A stretch of 21,618 nt of DNA from Bacteroidota bacterium (GCA_023417815.1 JAEZEI010000002.1:1-21618), one strand, 5' to 3'; counted from the first letter of the stretch, positions 1-8,243 are shown. The notes: generated from the sequence alone by a model not told the origin. Numbers and translations: made by a program.

Positions 1-378
<378 letters not shown>

Positions 379-447
379 TATTCTTTTTATTCTCTTACAA
401 CTTTTTTCCCAATGTGTTAATCTTATTGGTATCACATACCGCAAAAT

Positions 448-562
<115 letters not shown>

Positions 563-568
563 CTTTCT

Positions 569-600
569 AGCCTTTCAGTTTTTACTGAGAGGCTTTTTTA
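569..600 (+). terminator. Rho-independent terminator of the rRNA operon
   Basis: A 10-bp stem (agcctttcag at 569-578 with ctgagaggct at 585-594, one G-U pair) and a short T/A loop are followed by a run of six T. It lies directly behind the 5S gene. Confidence 0.9.
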
Positions 601-624
601 TGCCCGGAACTTTATGACAGATTC

Positions 625-673
625 TGTGACATGATCTTTGTGACATATTAAATGTCACAAAAATAATGTCACA
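625..673. repeat. Four-box symmetric inverted repeat (TGTGACAT boxes)
   Basis: Two direct copies of TGTGACAT (625-632, 639-646) are mirrored by two copies of ATGTCACA (652-659, 666-673). The spacers are 6, 5 and 6 nt, so the whole element is a nested palindrome. The inner pair extends to perfect 10-bp arms (637-646 and 652-661). It lies between the rRNA terminator and the DUF72 gene, 62 nt before that start codon. It could be an operator for cooperative binding of two dimers, or a structural repeat. The binding protein is unknown. Confidence 0.7.
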
Positions 674-734
674 ACTCATTTACCGTGAATTTCAATTATC
701 TAATTCCGGCGTTTGATTTGCTCTTCCGGACTGT

Positions 735-1472
735 ATGTACCATTTCTTCTCAGGAACAAGCGGCATCGTATTGCCAGGGTCAAAAGAAACTTTTCCTCCT
801 GAATACCAGCATAAACCACGGCTGGAATATTATGCATTACTTTTCAACAGTATTGAAATAAACAGTTCTTTTTATAAACTCCCCCTTAAAAGAACGGTTA
901 ACAAATGGGCTGATTCTGTGCCCGGTCAATTCCGTTTTACATTTAAGCTTCCTCGATCTGTAACCCATGAAAAGGGAAAAGATATCGAGCCTGCAGAAAT
1001 AAAAAAGTTCATGGAGGTAATTAACGAAGTGGGTTCCAAAGCAGGATGCATCCTGGTACAATTTCCGCCAGGAGCTCGCAGAAATATTCATGCGCTTGAG
1101 AAAATACTTGTCCATATCGCTGAAAACAGTCACGGGCAATGGACCTCCGCGGTGGAATTCCGGAATATGAGCTGGTATGATGAACCTGCTTACCGGTTGC
1201 TTGAAAAGTATAATGCATCCTTGGTAGTCCACGACATCCCCGGCAAATCCCCACCGGCGGATGAATATGAATCTGAAATTACCTATCTGCGTTTTCACGG
1301 CCCGGGCGGAAGATACCGCGGCAGCTATGAAGAAGATTTTCTTGAAGAATATGCGAAATACATTAATGGTTACTTAAACGAAGGGAGAACGGTTTATGCC
1401 TACTTCAATAATACCATGGGTGAAGCTTTCAATAATCTTGTCGCACTTAACAACTTCGTTTCAGGTAAATAA
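735..1472 (+). CDS. DUF72 (YecE-like) domain protein
   Basis: This 245-residue protein is a full-length member of the DUF72 family, which adopts a TIM-barrel fold of unsettled function. Visible family signatures are the N-terminal FSGTSG strand (5-10), FNSIEINSSFYKLP (37-50), a F-T-F-K-LP segment (68-73), the VEFR-x-x-SW strand (140-147), YLRFHG (184-189) and the C-terminal YAYFNNT segment (221-227). There is no signal peptide or membrane span, so it should be cytosolic. The ATG at 735 fits because the conserved first strand begins at once. No convincing Shine-Dalgarno is visible, as is common in Bacteroidota. It lies downstream of the four-box palindrome and converges on the small gene at 1478 with only 5 nt between stops. 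The molecular role is unknown. Confidence 0.9.
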   Translation: MYHFFSGTSGIVLPGSKETFPPEYQHKPRLEYYALLFNSIEINSSFYKLPLKRTVNKWADSVPGQFRFTFKLPRSVTHEKGKDIEPAEIKKFMEVINEVGSKAGCILVQFPPGARRNIHALEKILVHIAENSHGQWTSAVEFRNMSWYDEPAYRLLEKYNASLVVHDIPGKSPPADEYESEITYLRFHGPGGRYRGSYEEDFLEEYAKYINGYLNEGRTVYAYFNNTMGEAFNNLVALNNFVSGK

Positions 1473-1477
1473 AACAA

Positions 1478-1783
1478 TCAGAATTCATCATCATCCACAT
1501 CCAGGATCTCATACTGGTATTCAACCGTCCTGTCAAATACCTCGTAGTCAAATTCGGGCATGGTTCCGGAGGCATATGCAAAAGCAAAATTCAGATCGTA
1601 AAGATCATCCTCCAGGATCCAGTCCTTTGAAGTAGCTTCCAGTATCCATTTATATAGGTCGCCCTCTGCATCAGCAACCTGCTGCCTCTCGAGGAGGGTT
1701 GACAATTCAACGGAAAAGCTTTCCTGCCCGCCACCACTCCATTCAATGGACTCATCGTTCAGTTCCCAATTTCCAAATTTCAT
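1478..1783 (-). CDS. Small acidic hypothetical protein
   Basis: This encodes a 101-residue, strongly acidic protein with no signal peptide or membrane segment, so it is probably cytosolic. It starts MKFGNWEL, is rich in Trp, Tyr, Glu and Asp, and ends in a D/E-rich tail (DVDDDEF). I do not recognise the family. The balanced, non-repetitive composition and the ATG start argue for a real gene: it fills the space between the DUF72 gene (convergent, 5 nt apart) and the divergent MFS gene. A near-consensus -7 box (TTATTTTG on the minus strand, 1855-1862) lies about 70 nt upstream and could be its promoter. An immunity or adaptor role is possible but not supported. Confidence 0.7.
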   Translation of the reverse strand: MKFGNWELNDESIEWSGGGQESFSVELSTLLERQQVADAEGDLYKWILEATSKDWILEDDLYDLNFAFAYASGTMPEFDYEVFDRTVEYQYEILDVDDDEF

Positions 1784-1909
1784 AATGTAAATTTCTGGTT
1801 ATGCTTCAATAAGGTTGCCATTATTTTGGCGGAACCGTAATCTGTTGACTGGGGCAAAATAAATTCAAACCATTCCTCATTACACAAACTTTCCTACATA
1901 CCATAATAC

Positions 1910-1917
1910 TAACTTTG
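1910..1917 (+). promoter_or_regulatory. -7 promoter box TAACTTTG of the MFS gene
   Basis: TAACTTTG is an exact match to the Bacteroidota sigma-A -7 consensus TAnnTTTG. The ATG at 1926 lies only 8 nt downstream, so the transcript should be leaderless or nearly so. No clear -33 TTG is visible at normal spacing. Confidence 0.6.
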
Positions 1918-1925
1918 CGGCCCTG

Positions 1926-3119
1926 ATGACAAAAAAAGAAAGGATCATACTCTTCCTGCTTGCAACACTCAACTTTACGCATATTCTTGATTTCATGATC
2001 ATGATGCCTCTGGGAAATTATCTTATGCCTTTCTTTAAGATCACCCCTAAGCAGTTTTCGTTACTTGTAGCCAGTTATACTATCGCGGCAAGCTTTTCAG
2101 GATTTACTGCAGCATTCTTCATCGATAGCTTCGACAGGAAGAAGGCACTCATGGTTGCTTTCTCAGGATTTCTTGTGGCAACGATGGCCTGTGGCTTTGC
2201 ACCAACCTATATAATATTAATGGTGTCAAGACTTGTTGCCGGAATTTTTGGCGGACTCATTGGTGCCCAGGTAATTTCCATTATATCGGACCTGTTCACC
2301 TATGAACGCAGGGGAAGGGCAATGGGAGCTGTGATGTCGGCTTTTGCAATCGCTTCAACGATCGGTATCCCGTTGGCGCTTTACCTATCTAATTTGTTTT
2401 CATGGCATGCGCCCTTTATTGGGATCGCCTCCTTAGGATTTTTACTGATCCCATTCCTTATATATTATCTTCCCCCGGTTAAAAGCCATATCGCCGAAGG
2501 GGTTCGTCCATCTATCAACATGACCGGCTTCAGGCAGGTTTTCTCAAGGAGGGACCATATCAAGGCACTCGTATTTACAGGCTTCATTATGTTCGGGCAT
2601 TTTGTGATCGTGCCTTTCATAAACCCGTTCCTTGAATTTAACCTGGGTTACAGCAAAACTATGACACCGCTTATTTATCTGGTAGGCGGCATTGCAGCTT
2701 TCTTCTCTGCAAATTTTCTTGGAAGATTTTCGGATAAGGTGGGAAAGATGCGGGTTTTCAGGGCATGCCTGTTTCTTTCCTTACCAATGGTATTAATAAT
2801 AACAAATCTTATAACGATCCAGTACTGGATAGTGCTTGTCTTATTCGGTGCGTGGTTTACCGTTTCTACAGGCAGAAGTGTTACTTCCCAGGCTATGGTC
2901 AGTAATGTGGCCGACCCCGCATACAGGGGGAGTTTCCAGAATTTCAACAGCAGCTTTCAACAGGCAGGAACGGGTCTTGCCTCGCTTGTGGCCGGCATGG
3001 TTGTAACGGAAAATGCAGATGGTTCCATCGGGAACTATGCAGGCCTGGGCCTGATCAGCATCGCTGCACTGCTTGTAGCGCTTTTCCTTGCGCGACTCAT
3101 TTTTTCAAAGTCGCACTAA
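1926..3119 (+). CDS. MFS transporter, DHA1-like drug/sugar efflux family
   Basis: This 397-residue integral inner-membrane protein has about 12 hydrophobic segments, the usual size for a 12-helix major facilitator. A motif-A-like cytoplasmic loop (D-x-F-DRKK, about residues 67-73) follows helix 2, and a degenerate copy (GRFSDKVGKMR) sits in the second half. The motif-C-like region contains glycines (AGIFGGLIGAQ). The overall pattern resembles AraJ/Bcr-type DHA1 antiporters, which expel sugars, drugs or metabolites using the proton gradient. The substrate cannot be read from the sequence. The gene is monocistronic with a probable leaderless start. No hairpin terminator is seen downstream before the convergent DUF6799 gene, other than the minus-strand hairpin near 3323. 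Confidence 0.88.
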   Translation: MTKKERIILFLLATLNFTHILDFMIMMPLGNYLMPFFKITPKQFSLLVASYTIAASFSGFTAAFFIDSFDRKKALMVAFSGFLVATMACGFAPTYIILMVSRLVAGIFGGLIGAQVISIISDLFTYERRGRAMGAVMSAFAIASTIGIPLALYLSNLFSWHAPFIGIASLGFLLIPFLIYYLPPVKSHIAEGVRPSINMTGFRQVFSRRDHIKALVFTGFIMFGHFVIVPFINPFLEFNLGYSKTMTPLIYLVGGIAAFFSANFLGRFSDKVGKMRVFRACLFLSLPMVLIITNLITIQYWIVLVLFGAWFTVSTGRSVTSQAMVSNVADPAYRGSFQNFNSSFQQAGTGLASLVAGMVVTENADGSIGNYAGLGLISIAALLVALFLARLIFSKSH

Positions 3120-3322
3120 CTTCTCAAATACTGTTCTGTTGCTTTTTGGTGGTATTCTCCGCATCATTATCGCGCCTTCTGTGTGGTTCGCTATTCTTTT
3201 TACTTACTTAGGGCGCACCTTTATGCACAACATTCTCGCGTTCGCCTTTGTGAAGACGGTTTTCATTTCCTTTTTGCTTTGGTTGTTTCATACCTGTTGA
3301 TTTAGATTGAAAAAACAAAGAA

Positions 3323-3339
3323 CCCTGCCGGTGGCAGGG
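3323..3339 (-). terminator. Terminator of the DUF6799 lipoprotein gene
   Basis: Seven-base perfect arms (ccctgcc at 3323-3329 and ggcaggg at 3333-3339) enclose a 3-nt loop. Read on the minus strand, the hairpin is followed by a T-rich tract (complement of 3309-3320). It lies 24 nt past the stop of the gene at 3363. Confidence 0.8.
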
Positions 3340-3362
3340 CCCTCTGGTCGATTCAAGCATAA

Positions 3363-3836
3363 TTAATCTACTGCACTCTTAACGGCTCCGCCAACTTCCT
3401 GTGCTCCTTTCTTAATAGCCTTTCCTGCTTCTTTAGCACCTTTCTTTGTCGCATCCCATCCATCTTCTATTGCGTCGCCTACACTATTCCAGAAATTTCC
3501 TGAACGGTCTATCGATTCTCCTTCTTCAAGCCTTACAGTTTCACCATTGCGAACAACCTCCCCATTACGTTTTACAACAATGCCTCCTTCAAGCGTCACG
3601 TCTTCGTCTGCCTCAACCCAGTCATTGTTGCGGTAAACCATCACCTTCCCGTTCCTGTAACTTACATCTCCTTCAGCAGCACTGTAGGTACGGGTGGTTG
3701 TAGTGGTTGTTGGTTCAGTAACTACAGCAGAGTTTGTGGCTGAATCTGAATTTTCAATGGTCGTTTCTGTTCTTTCTGCACTGTCGCACGCTGTAAAGAA
3801 TGCAAAAGCGCCGGCAATCATTAAGATCTTTTTCAT
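3363..3836 (-). CDS. DUF6799-type lipoprotein with Lys/Ala-rich tail
   Basis: This 157-residue exported protein begins with a lipoprotein signal (MKKILMIAGAFAFFTAC), with the lipidated Cys at 17, so it is probably membrane-anchored. A Ser/Thr/Glu-rich linker (18-50) includes a run of six Thr. Residues about 57-110 contain repeated short beta units of the form RNGKVMVYRN, TLEGGIVVKRNG and TVRLEEGESIDRSG, matching my recollection of DUF6799 of Bacteroidota. Residues 120-157 form a Lys/Ala/Gly-rich amphipathic helix (K-KGAKEAGKAIKKGAQ), reminiscent of LEA or YtxH-like stress proteins. The gene stands alone, convergent to the MFS gene, with its own terminator. A role in envelope stress is a guess from composition only. 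Confidence 0.8.
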   Translation of the reverse strand: MKKILMIAGAFAFFTACDSAERTETTIENSDSATNSAVVTEPTTTTTTRTYSAAEGDVSYRNGKVMVYRNNDWVEADEDVTLEGGIVVKRNGEVVRNGETVRLEEGESIDRSGNFWNSVGDAIEDGWDATKKGAKEAGKAIKKGAQEVGGAVKSAVD

Positions 3837-3994
3837 TGTTCCTGTTTTAATTTTTTTAATAAGTTCAGTTTCAGGGATACTTTATCAAATAATCGACCAA
3901 ACATTATCATTTCCTAATGCATCAGCTTCGTCTAACCGCTATTAATTACCGCCAAAACGGGCCTATGGTAGTGATATTCTTTGTATTTTGAATA

Positions 3995-4002
3995 TAAATT
4001 CG
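3995..4002 (+). promoter_or_regulatory. -7-like box TAAATTCG of the sensor kinase gene
   Basis: TAAATTCG differs by one base from TAnnTTTG and lies 7 nt before the TTG start codon, which implies a leaderless transcript. Box, spacer and start codon match the response-regulator start region at 6053-6070 almost base for base. Confidence 0.5.
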
Positions 4003-4009
4003 CCAGGCT

Positions 4010-6022
4010 TTGAAAAAATTGCTGACCTTAATTTTTGTACTGATCAGTATTATCTCAGTTGCCCAGGAAGATACAGACAGCCTTGAGGCAATAGTAAGAA
4101 AGAATGGTCGGGATGTACCTACTGCCAGGGCGCTAAACCTTCTTTCCTCCAAATATGCACGTACTGATCCTGCCCGGTCATTGAACTATGCCTTCAGGGC
4201 GTACGCCCTCGCTAAAGAAACAGGCCATGAACTTACAGAAAGCGCTTCTCTAAGTATTTTTGTATCTCATTACCAGAACGCTGGCATAGAAGATAGTGCA
4301 AGCTATTACCTGGCCTCCCTTGAAAATCTGGCTTCACGTGCTTCAGGCAATGAAAGCGATATTGTCAAAGGAAATTACCATTCCACTGCCGGACTTTACT
4401 ATAAACGAAAGGGAAATGTTAAACAGGCTCTGCCGCATTTTCGGTCTTCAATCGCGTTGACAGACAGGGCAGGGAGAAAACTGTCAGTGGCGGGGCAATC
4501 GCTGAATCTTGCCAATACTTATCAAAGCCTGGGAATGTACAAGGAAGCTCTTGAATTCTATTTTAAAGCGCTAGAAAGGTTTGAAGCACTGGGAAATAAG
4601 GAAGGTCTTTCCTACTGCCACCAGGGTATTGGAAATGCTTTTATAAAGTTAAAACAGTTCGATAAAGCAAAAGTTTATATCCAGAAGAGTTTTGAACTTA
4701 AAAAGGGAACCGGCGATAAGAAAGGACTGGTTACCGCCTATGTCAGTATGGGCCACCTGGCTTCTGAAACCCTGGAACATAAAAAGGCCATCTCCTATTT
4801 CAAACTCGCATTAGATCACGCGCATGCATTGAATCTTGTTTCAGAGGAGAGGGACATACTTTTCAATATAGGTAAGGTATATGGTTATTTGAACGACAGG
4901 GCGAATGCAGAAAAATACATTCTTCAGAGCAAGAAACTGGCTGAGGATGCCGGCGATGAAGTTACCCGGTCTGCGGCAGAAATGGAACTGATCTCGCTCC
5001 GGAAACAGGTCGAGAAAAAAGATTCTTCAGAAGGGCAACTCCATCAATCGATCGCAAGGCTTGAAAACATGGGAGATGCTGACCAGACATTATCCGGGTA
5101 TCTCCATCTTGCCCAGTTCTATGCAGATAAAGGAGATTTTAAAAAAGCTTACGATGCAAAACATGAATACTATACGCTGCGCGATAGTTTGAAAGGAAAT
5201 GAAATGATGATGATGCTCCGGGATATGGAAGCGAGGTTTAATACTGAAAGAAAGGAGAGAGAGATAGCAGAATTGAAACGCGACCAGGTGATCGCGGAAG
5301 CCAAACTAAAGGAGCAAAAGGCAATGCAGTATGGAATGATCGCGGTATTTGCTGTTGCAGCACTGATAGGCTTCCTGTTATGGAATCGTTATAAGCTGAT
5401 TGCACGCTCTCGCCGGCAGGCCGAGCTGGAGCAGGTAAGAAATAATATTGCTCGTGATCTCCATGATGATATTGGTTCAACACTTAGCAGTATAAACATC
5501 CTTAGCAAGGTTATGCTCGATTCCGCCGATACGGTTAATCTTGGTGGATTGCAAAAGATAAAGGAACATTCGGGAAATATCATGGATAGCATGGGAGATA
5601 TCGTGTGGGCGATCAATCCGGTAAATGATACATTTGAGAAGCTAAGTGCACGAATGAAGGAATTTGCTTCTGAGATACTGGAACCGCTAAGTATCCGGTA
5701 CTCCTTTAATATTGATCCTGCGCTGAACAGGTTAAGGCTTGATCCGGCAAAAAAGAAGGATATATTCCTGATCTTTAAGGAGAGCGTCAATAATGCTGCA
5801 AAGTACAGTGGTTGCTCCCGCATTGATATATCGATAAGCCAATCCAATAAGCGGATCACCATAGATATAACCGATGATGGAAAAGGATTCAATGCATCCG
5901 GCCGAAATGGGAACGGGTTAAATAATATCAGGGCAAGAGCAGGATCGTTATCCGGTAATGCAGAAATTACGAGTGAGCAGGGAAAAGGTACCAGGGTATA
6001 TGTAGATCTTCCGGTCACATGA
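4010..6022 (+). CDS. TPR sensor histidine kinase (HisKA_3 type)
   Basis: A 670-residue membrane sensor kinase. A Sec signal peptide (MKKLLTLIFVLISIISVAQ) starts at a TTG codon; no ATG fits, and the signal peptide begins exactly there. Residues about 40-400 are helical TPR repeats (for example LANTYQSLGMYKEALEFY and GHLASETLEHKKAISYF), predicted periplasmic. A charged coiled-coil stretch (about 405-438) leads to one transmembrane helix (about 440-458). The cytoplasmic part has a HisKA_3 dimerisation helix with phospho-accepting His485 in RDLHDDIGS, and a HATPase_c domain with N-box NNAAK (594-598), G1 box DDGKGF (622-627) and G2 GNGLNNIRARA (634-644). It should phosphorylate the NarL-type regulator encoded 45 nt downstream. 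The ligand is unknown; the TPR surface suggests a protein or peptide partner. Confidence 0.93.
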   Translation: MKKLLTLIFVLISIISVAQEDTDSLEAIVRKNGRDVPTARALNLLSSKYARTDPARSLNYAFRAYALAKETGHELTESASLSIFVSHYQNAGIEDSASYYLASLENLASRASGNESDIVKGNYHSTAGLYYKRKGNVKQALPHFRSSIALTDRAGRKLSVAGQSLNLANTYQSLGMYKEALEFYFKALERFEALGNKEGLSYCHQGIGNAFIKLKQFDKAKVYIQKSFELKKGTGDKKGLVTAYVSMGHLASETLEHKKAISYFKLALDHAHALNLVSEERDILFNIGKVYGYLNDRANAEKYILQSKKLAEDAGDEVTRSAAEMELISLRKQVEKKDSSEGQLHQSIARLENMGDADQTLSGYLHLAQFYADKGDFKKAYDAKHEYYTLRDSLKGNEMMMMLRDMEARFNTERKEREIAELKRDQVIAEAKLKEQKAMQYGMIAVFAVAALIGFLLWNRYKLIARSRRQAELEQVRNNIARDLHDDIGSTLSSINILSKVMLDSADTVNLGGLQKIKEHSGNIMDSMGDIVWAINPVNDTFEKLSARMKEFASEILEPLSIRYSFNIDPALNRLRLDPAKKKDIFLIFKESVNNAAKYSGCSRIDISISQSNKRITIDITDDGKGFNASGRNGNGLNNIRARAGSLSGNAEITSEQGKGTRVYVDLPVT

Positions 6023-6052
6023 TATGGGTATTCAGTATTTTTTCACGAAAGA

Positions 6053-6060
6053 TAAATTTG
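6053..6060 (+). promoter_or_regulatory. -7 promoter box TAAATTTG of the response regulator gene
   Basis: This is an exact TAnnTTTG match 7 nt before the GTG start at 6068. It suggests the regulator can be made from its own leaderless mRNA as well as by read-through from the kinase gene. Confidence 0.6.
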
Positions 6061-6067
6061 CCAGACT

Positions 6068-6703
6068 GTGAATACAGGTGTGATCATATATGAAGACAAC
6101 CAGGGACTCAGGGAAAGCCTGGAGCAATTGGTAGGTCATTCGCCCGATCTTTTGTTATTAGGATCCTTTGATAAGGCAGTTAATATTCTTTCTGATGTGG
6201 AGCGGAGCAAACCTGATGTGATCTTAATGGATATAGATATGCCGGGAATAACAGGAATAGAAGCAGTACGTCTGCTACGCCAGACCGGGGTTACTATACC
6301 TGTTATCATGCTCACGATCTTCGACGATAACCAGCACGTGCTTGATGCGATATTTGCAGGGGCTTCAGGCTATTTACAGAAAAAGCATATTTCTGAACGG
6401 CTTTGCGATGCAATAATGGAGGTGCTCGGTGGTGGAGCCCCAATGTCGCCAGCAATTGCGCGGCTTGTCGTTGAAAGCATGCAGCAAAGGAATGTCGAAA
6501 ATGAGAACAGGTATAATCTCACGCCCCGGGAAAAAGAGATCCTTTCCAGCCTCTCCAAAGGGAACAGTTACAAATTAATTGCCTCCGAACTCAATATAAG
6601 TATCGATACGGTTAGAACTCACATTAAACGGATATACGAAAAACTCCAGGTTCACTCTCAAACTGAAGCAATCAGCAAAGCGATGAAAGAGCGCATTGTT
6701 TAA
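6068..6703 (+). CDS. NarL/LuxR-family response regulator
   Basis: A 211-residue cytosolic transcription factor with two domains. The receiver domain (about 1-125) has acidic residues E9-D10, phospho-acceptor Asp55 in VILMDIDMPG, Thr83 and Lys105. The LuxR-type helix-turn-helix (about 151-207) starts with LTPREKEIL and contains the recognition segment SIDTVRTHIKRIYEKL. GTG is the start: the receiver strand (VIIYEDN) begins four residues later, and the -7 box leaves no room for a longer protein. It lies 45 nt after the kinase gene, its likely partner. The next gene is the first of a five-gene export operon 75 nt downstream, making that operon a reasonable regulatory target, though this is inference. 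Confidence 0.93.
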   Translation: MNTGVIIYEDNQGLRESLEQLVGHSPDLLLLGSFDKAVNILSDVERSKPDVILMDIDMPGITGIEAVRLLRQTGVTIPVIMLTIFDDNQHVLDAIFAGASGYLQKKHISERLCDAIMEVLGGGAPMSPAIARLVVESMQQRNVENENRYNLTPREKEILSSLSKGNSYKLIASELNISIDTVRTHIKRIYEKLQVHSQTEAISKAMKERIV

Positions 6704-6714
6704 CGGCTGAGTGT

Positions 6715-6734
6715 TCACATTATCATGTGATTTT
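6715..6734 (+). promoter_or_regulatory. Inverted repeat before the fibre operon (weak terminator or operator)
   Basis: TCACAT (6715-6720) and ATGTGA (6725-6730) are perfect 6-bp arms with a 4-nt spacer, followed by TTTT. It could be a weak terminator for the regulator gene. As it lies about 24 nt upstream of the next -7 box, it could also be a binding site for a dimeric regulator such as the one just upstream. The sequence does not decide between these. Confidence 0.35.
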
Positions 6735-6753
6735 AAGGCGATAATTAAGAGGC

Positions 6754-6761
6754 CATATTTG
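6754..6761 (+). promoter_or_regulatory. -7-like box CATATTTG of the fibre operon
   Basis: Seven of the eight TAnnTTTG positions fit. A start site about 6-7 nt downstream would put the GTG at 6764 upstream of or at the RNA 5' end, which favours the ATG at 6779 as start of the first operon gene. Confidence 0.45.
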
Positions 6762-6778
6762 CTGTGAAACTTCAGCAA

Positions 6779-8233
6779 ATGAAAAAGCTCCTTATCGTTA
6801 CAGTTATTTTCGTGTCCGGCTTGCCGTTATGTGCCCAACAGGGTGTGGCCATCAGTACTGCAGGATCATCTCCGCATTCCTCTGCCATGCTTGATGTGCA
6901 AAGCAATAACAAGGGATTTCTTCTCCCCCGTATGACCACGGCACAACGAAATGCTATTTCCAGCCCGGCCAATGGCCTTCTTGTTTATGATACCGAACAA
7001 GGCATGGTTTACCAGAGAGATGGCCAAACATGGAGAGGTATGTTGAACACTACCCACTGGAATAGATCGGCTACACGGAATTTTCTTTTCAATACACCTG
7101 ACAGCCTGGGTATCGGAACATCTACACCCGATGAGAAAGTGGAAATTTATAATGGAAAGCTACGCCTAACCACTCCTTCATCAGTGGATGAGAATATGAT
7201 CCTTTTTCATGCAGGCTCGCCAATTTCGGGTTCATGGGCGAAGGACCAGGGCTTTAGGTTCTACAGGAACGGTAACTGGGTAGGGACCATGAGGCATATT
7301 GCTTCCTCAAACAATGGTAATTCCATTCGCTTTTCCATGAGGAACAGTTCATCAGGTGACCTGACAATTAACGACCAGGGCCAGGTAGGAATAGGTACAC
7401 AGTTTCCTGCAAATCCTTTCTCAATAAATGCATACGGCATTCCCGGCGAAACGGTTCACATTTCAGATGATGATGATCCTATGATCCAGCTTAAGACCCT
7501 GGGAGTTGATAAAGCATTTATGCAGGTTTCTGGTAATGACTTCAGGATAGGAACAAATTCTTCCAATTCAGCGGGCCGGGTTATTCTTAGAAACGGCGCT
7601 GTAAACAGGCTTATAGTGGATGAGGATGGACTTGTAGGTATAGGCACGGAGTCAATCGCCGCAAAACTGCATATAAACAGCGGCAGTTCAAATGCATCTT
7701 TAAGGTTGCAGGGAAACAGTAATCCATCATTACAATTTTACCAGGGTACAACTTCTATAGGTTCAATCCAGGCGGGAACCTCATTTCTGAGTATACTGGC
7801 ACCCAATAAACTTCTAAGGCTAAATAATAATCTTTACGTTGATGATGCCACTAACCGCGTTGGCGTTGGAACAAGCGCTCCCGATGAACGATTACATGTT
7901 TCCGGCAATGCAAAGGTTTCTACAGGTAAGGTGCTAAATAATAATGATGAGAATTTATTGCCGATCGGTTTTGCTGCATTTAATGGTTCAACTAATGGTA
8001 CAAAAAGAGCCGGGACAGCAAATGTAACCGGCGGATGGATAGGAGAAGATTTTTCACTTGATGTTGCAGGGGTAAACATTAATGAAGCCATCCTGCTTAT
8101 AACCCCGCGTAATGCTAAACTGATGCCAACCTACCGGCCGGGCCCGAACGGAAGTGCGATTATTAATTTCTATGATTCAGATGGAGATCTCCATGGTCCT
8201 GCATTTTCAGTTGTAGTCTTTAAAGCGAATTAA
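6779..8233 (+). CDS. Exported fibre-like protein with repeated VGIGT modules
   Basis: A 484-residue secreted protein. The ATG at 6779 gives a clean Sec signal peptide (MKKLLIVTVIFVSGLPLCAQ); an in-frame GTG at 6764 would add five residues. Residues about 20-80 are the Bacteroidota fibre head module (QQGVAIST, SAMLDVQS, KGFLLPRMT, PANGLLVYDT). Four spaced repeats of the form V/L-GIGT-x-x-P-x-x-K/R-L-x-V follow (LGIGTSTPDEKV, VGIGTQFP, VGIGTES, VGVGTSAPDERLHV), typical of trimeric beta-fibres related to phage tail fibres. The last ~95 residues are unassigned and have no S74-like chaperone end, unlike the next gene. First gene of a five-gene operon, 10 nt before the second. Role in adhesion or surface structure is inferred. 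Confidence 0.82.
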   Translation: MKKLLIVTVIFVSGLPLCAQQGVAISTAGSSPHSSAMLDVQSNNKGFLLPRMTTAQRNAISSPANGLLVYDTEQGMVYQRDGQTWRGMLNTTHWNRSATRNFLFNTPDSLGIGTSTPDEKVEIYNGKLRLTTPSSVDENMILFHAGSPISGSWAKDQGFRFYRNGNWVGTMRHIASSNNGNSIRFSMRNSSSGDLTINDQGQVGIGTQFPANPFSINAYGIPGETVHISDDDDPMIQLKTLGVDKAFMQVSGNDFRIGTNSSNSAGRVILRNGAVNRLIVDEDGLVGIGTESIAAKLHINSGSSNASLRLQGNSNPSLQFYQGTTSIGSIQAGTSFLSILAPNKLLRLNNNLYVDDATNRVGVGTSAPDERLHVSGNAKVSTGKVLNNNDENLLPIGFAAFNGSTNGTKRAGTANVTGGWIGEDFSLDVAGVNINEAILLITPRNAKLMPTYRPGPNGSAIINFYDSDGDLHGPAFSVVVFKAN

Positions 8234-8243
8234 TAATAAATAT

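Noticed and set aside
625..673. CRP/FNR-type operator
   Set aside because: TGTGA and TCACA are present, but the inner spacing is 11 nt rather than the 6 nt of CRP sites, so I did not name a CRP site.
837..1298. 153-codon minus-strand frame
   Set aside because: It is antisense to the DUF72 gene, whose family motifs are intact; no promoter or start signal is seen.
3088..3300. 70-codon hydrophobic plus-strand frame after the MFS gene
   Set aside because: It overlaps the MFS end, has no start signal, and its hydrophobicity follows from the T-rich strand.
5389..6018. 209-codon minus-strand frame
   Set aside because: It is antisense to the kinase and HATPase domains, whose motifs are clear on the plus strand; the product has no recognisable features.
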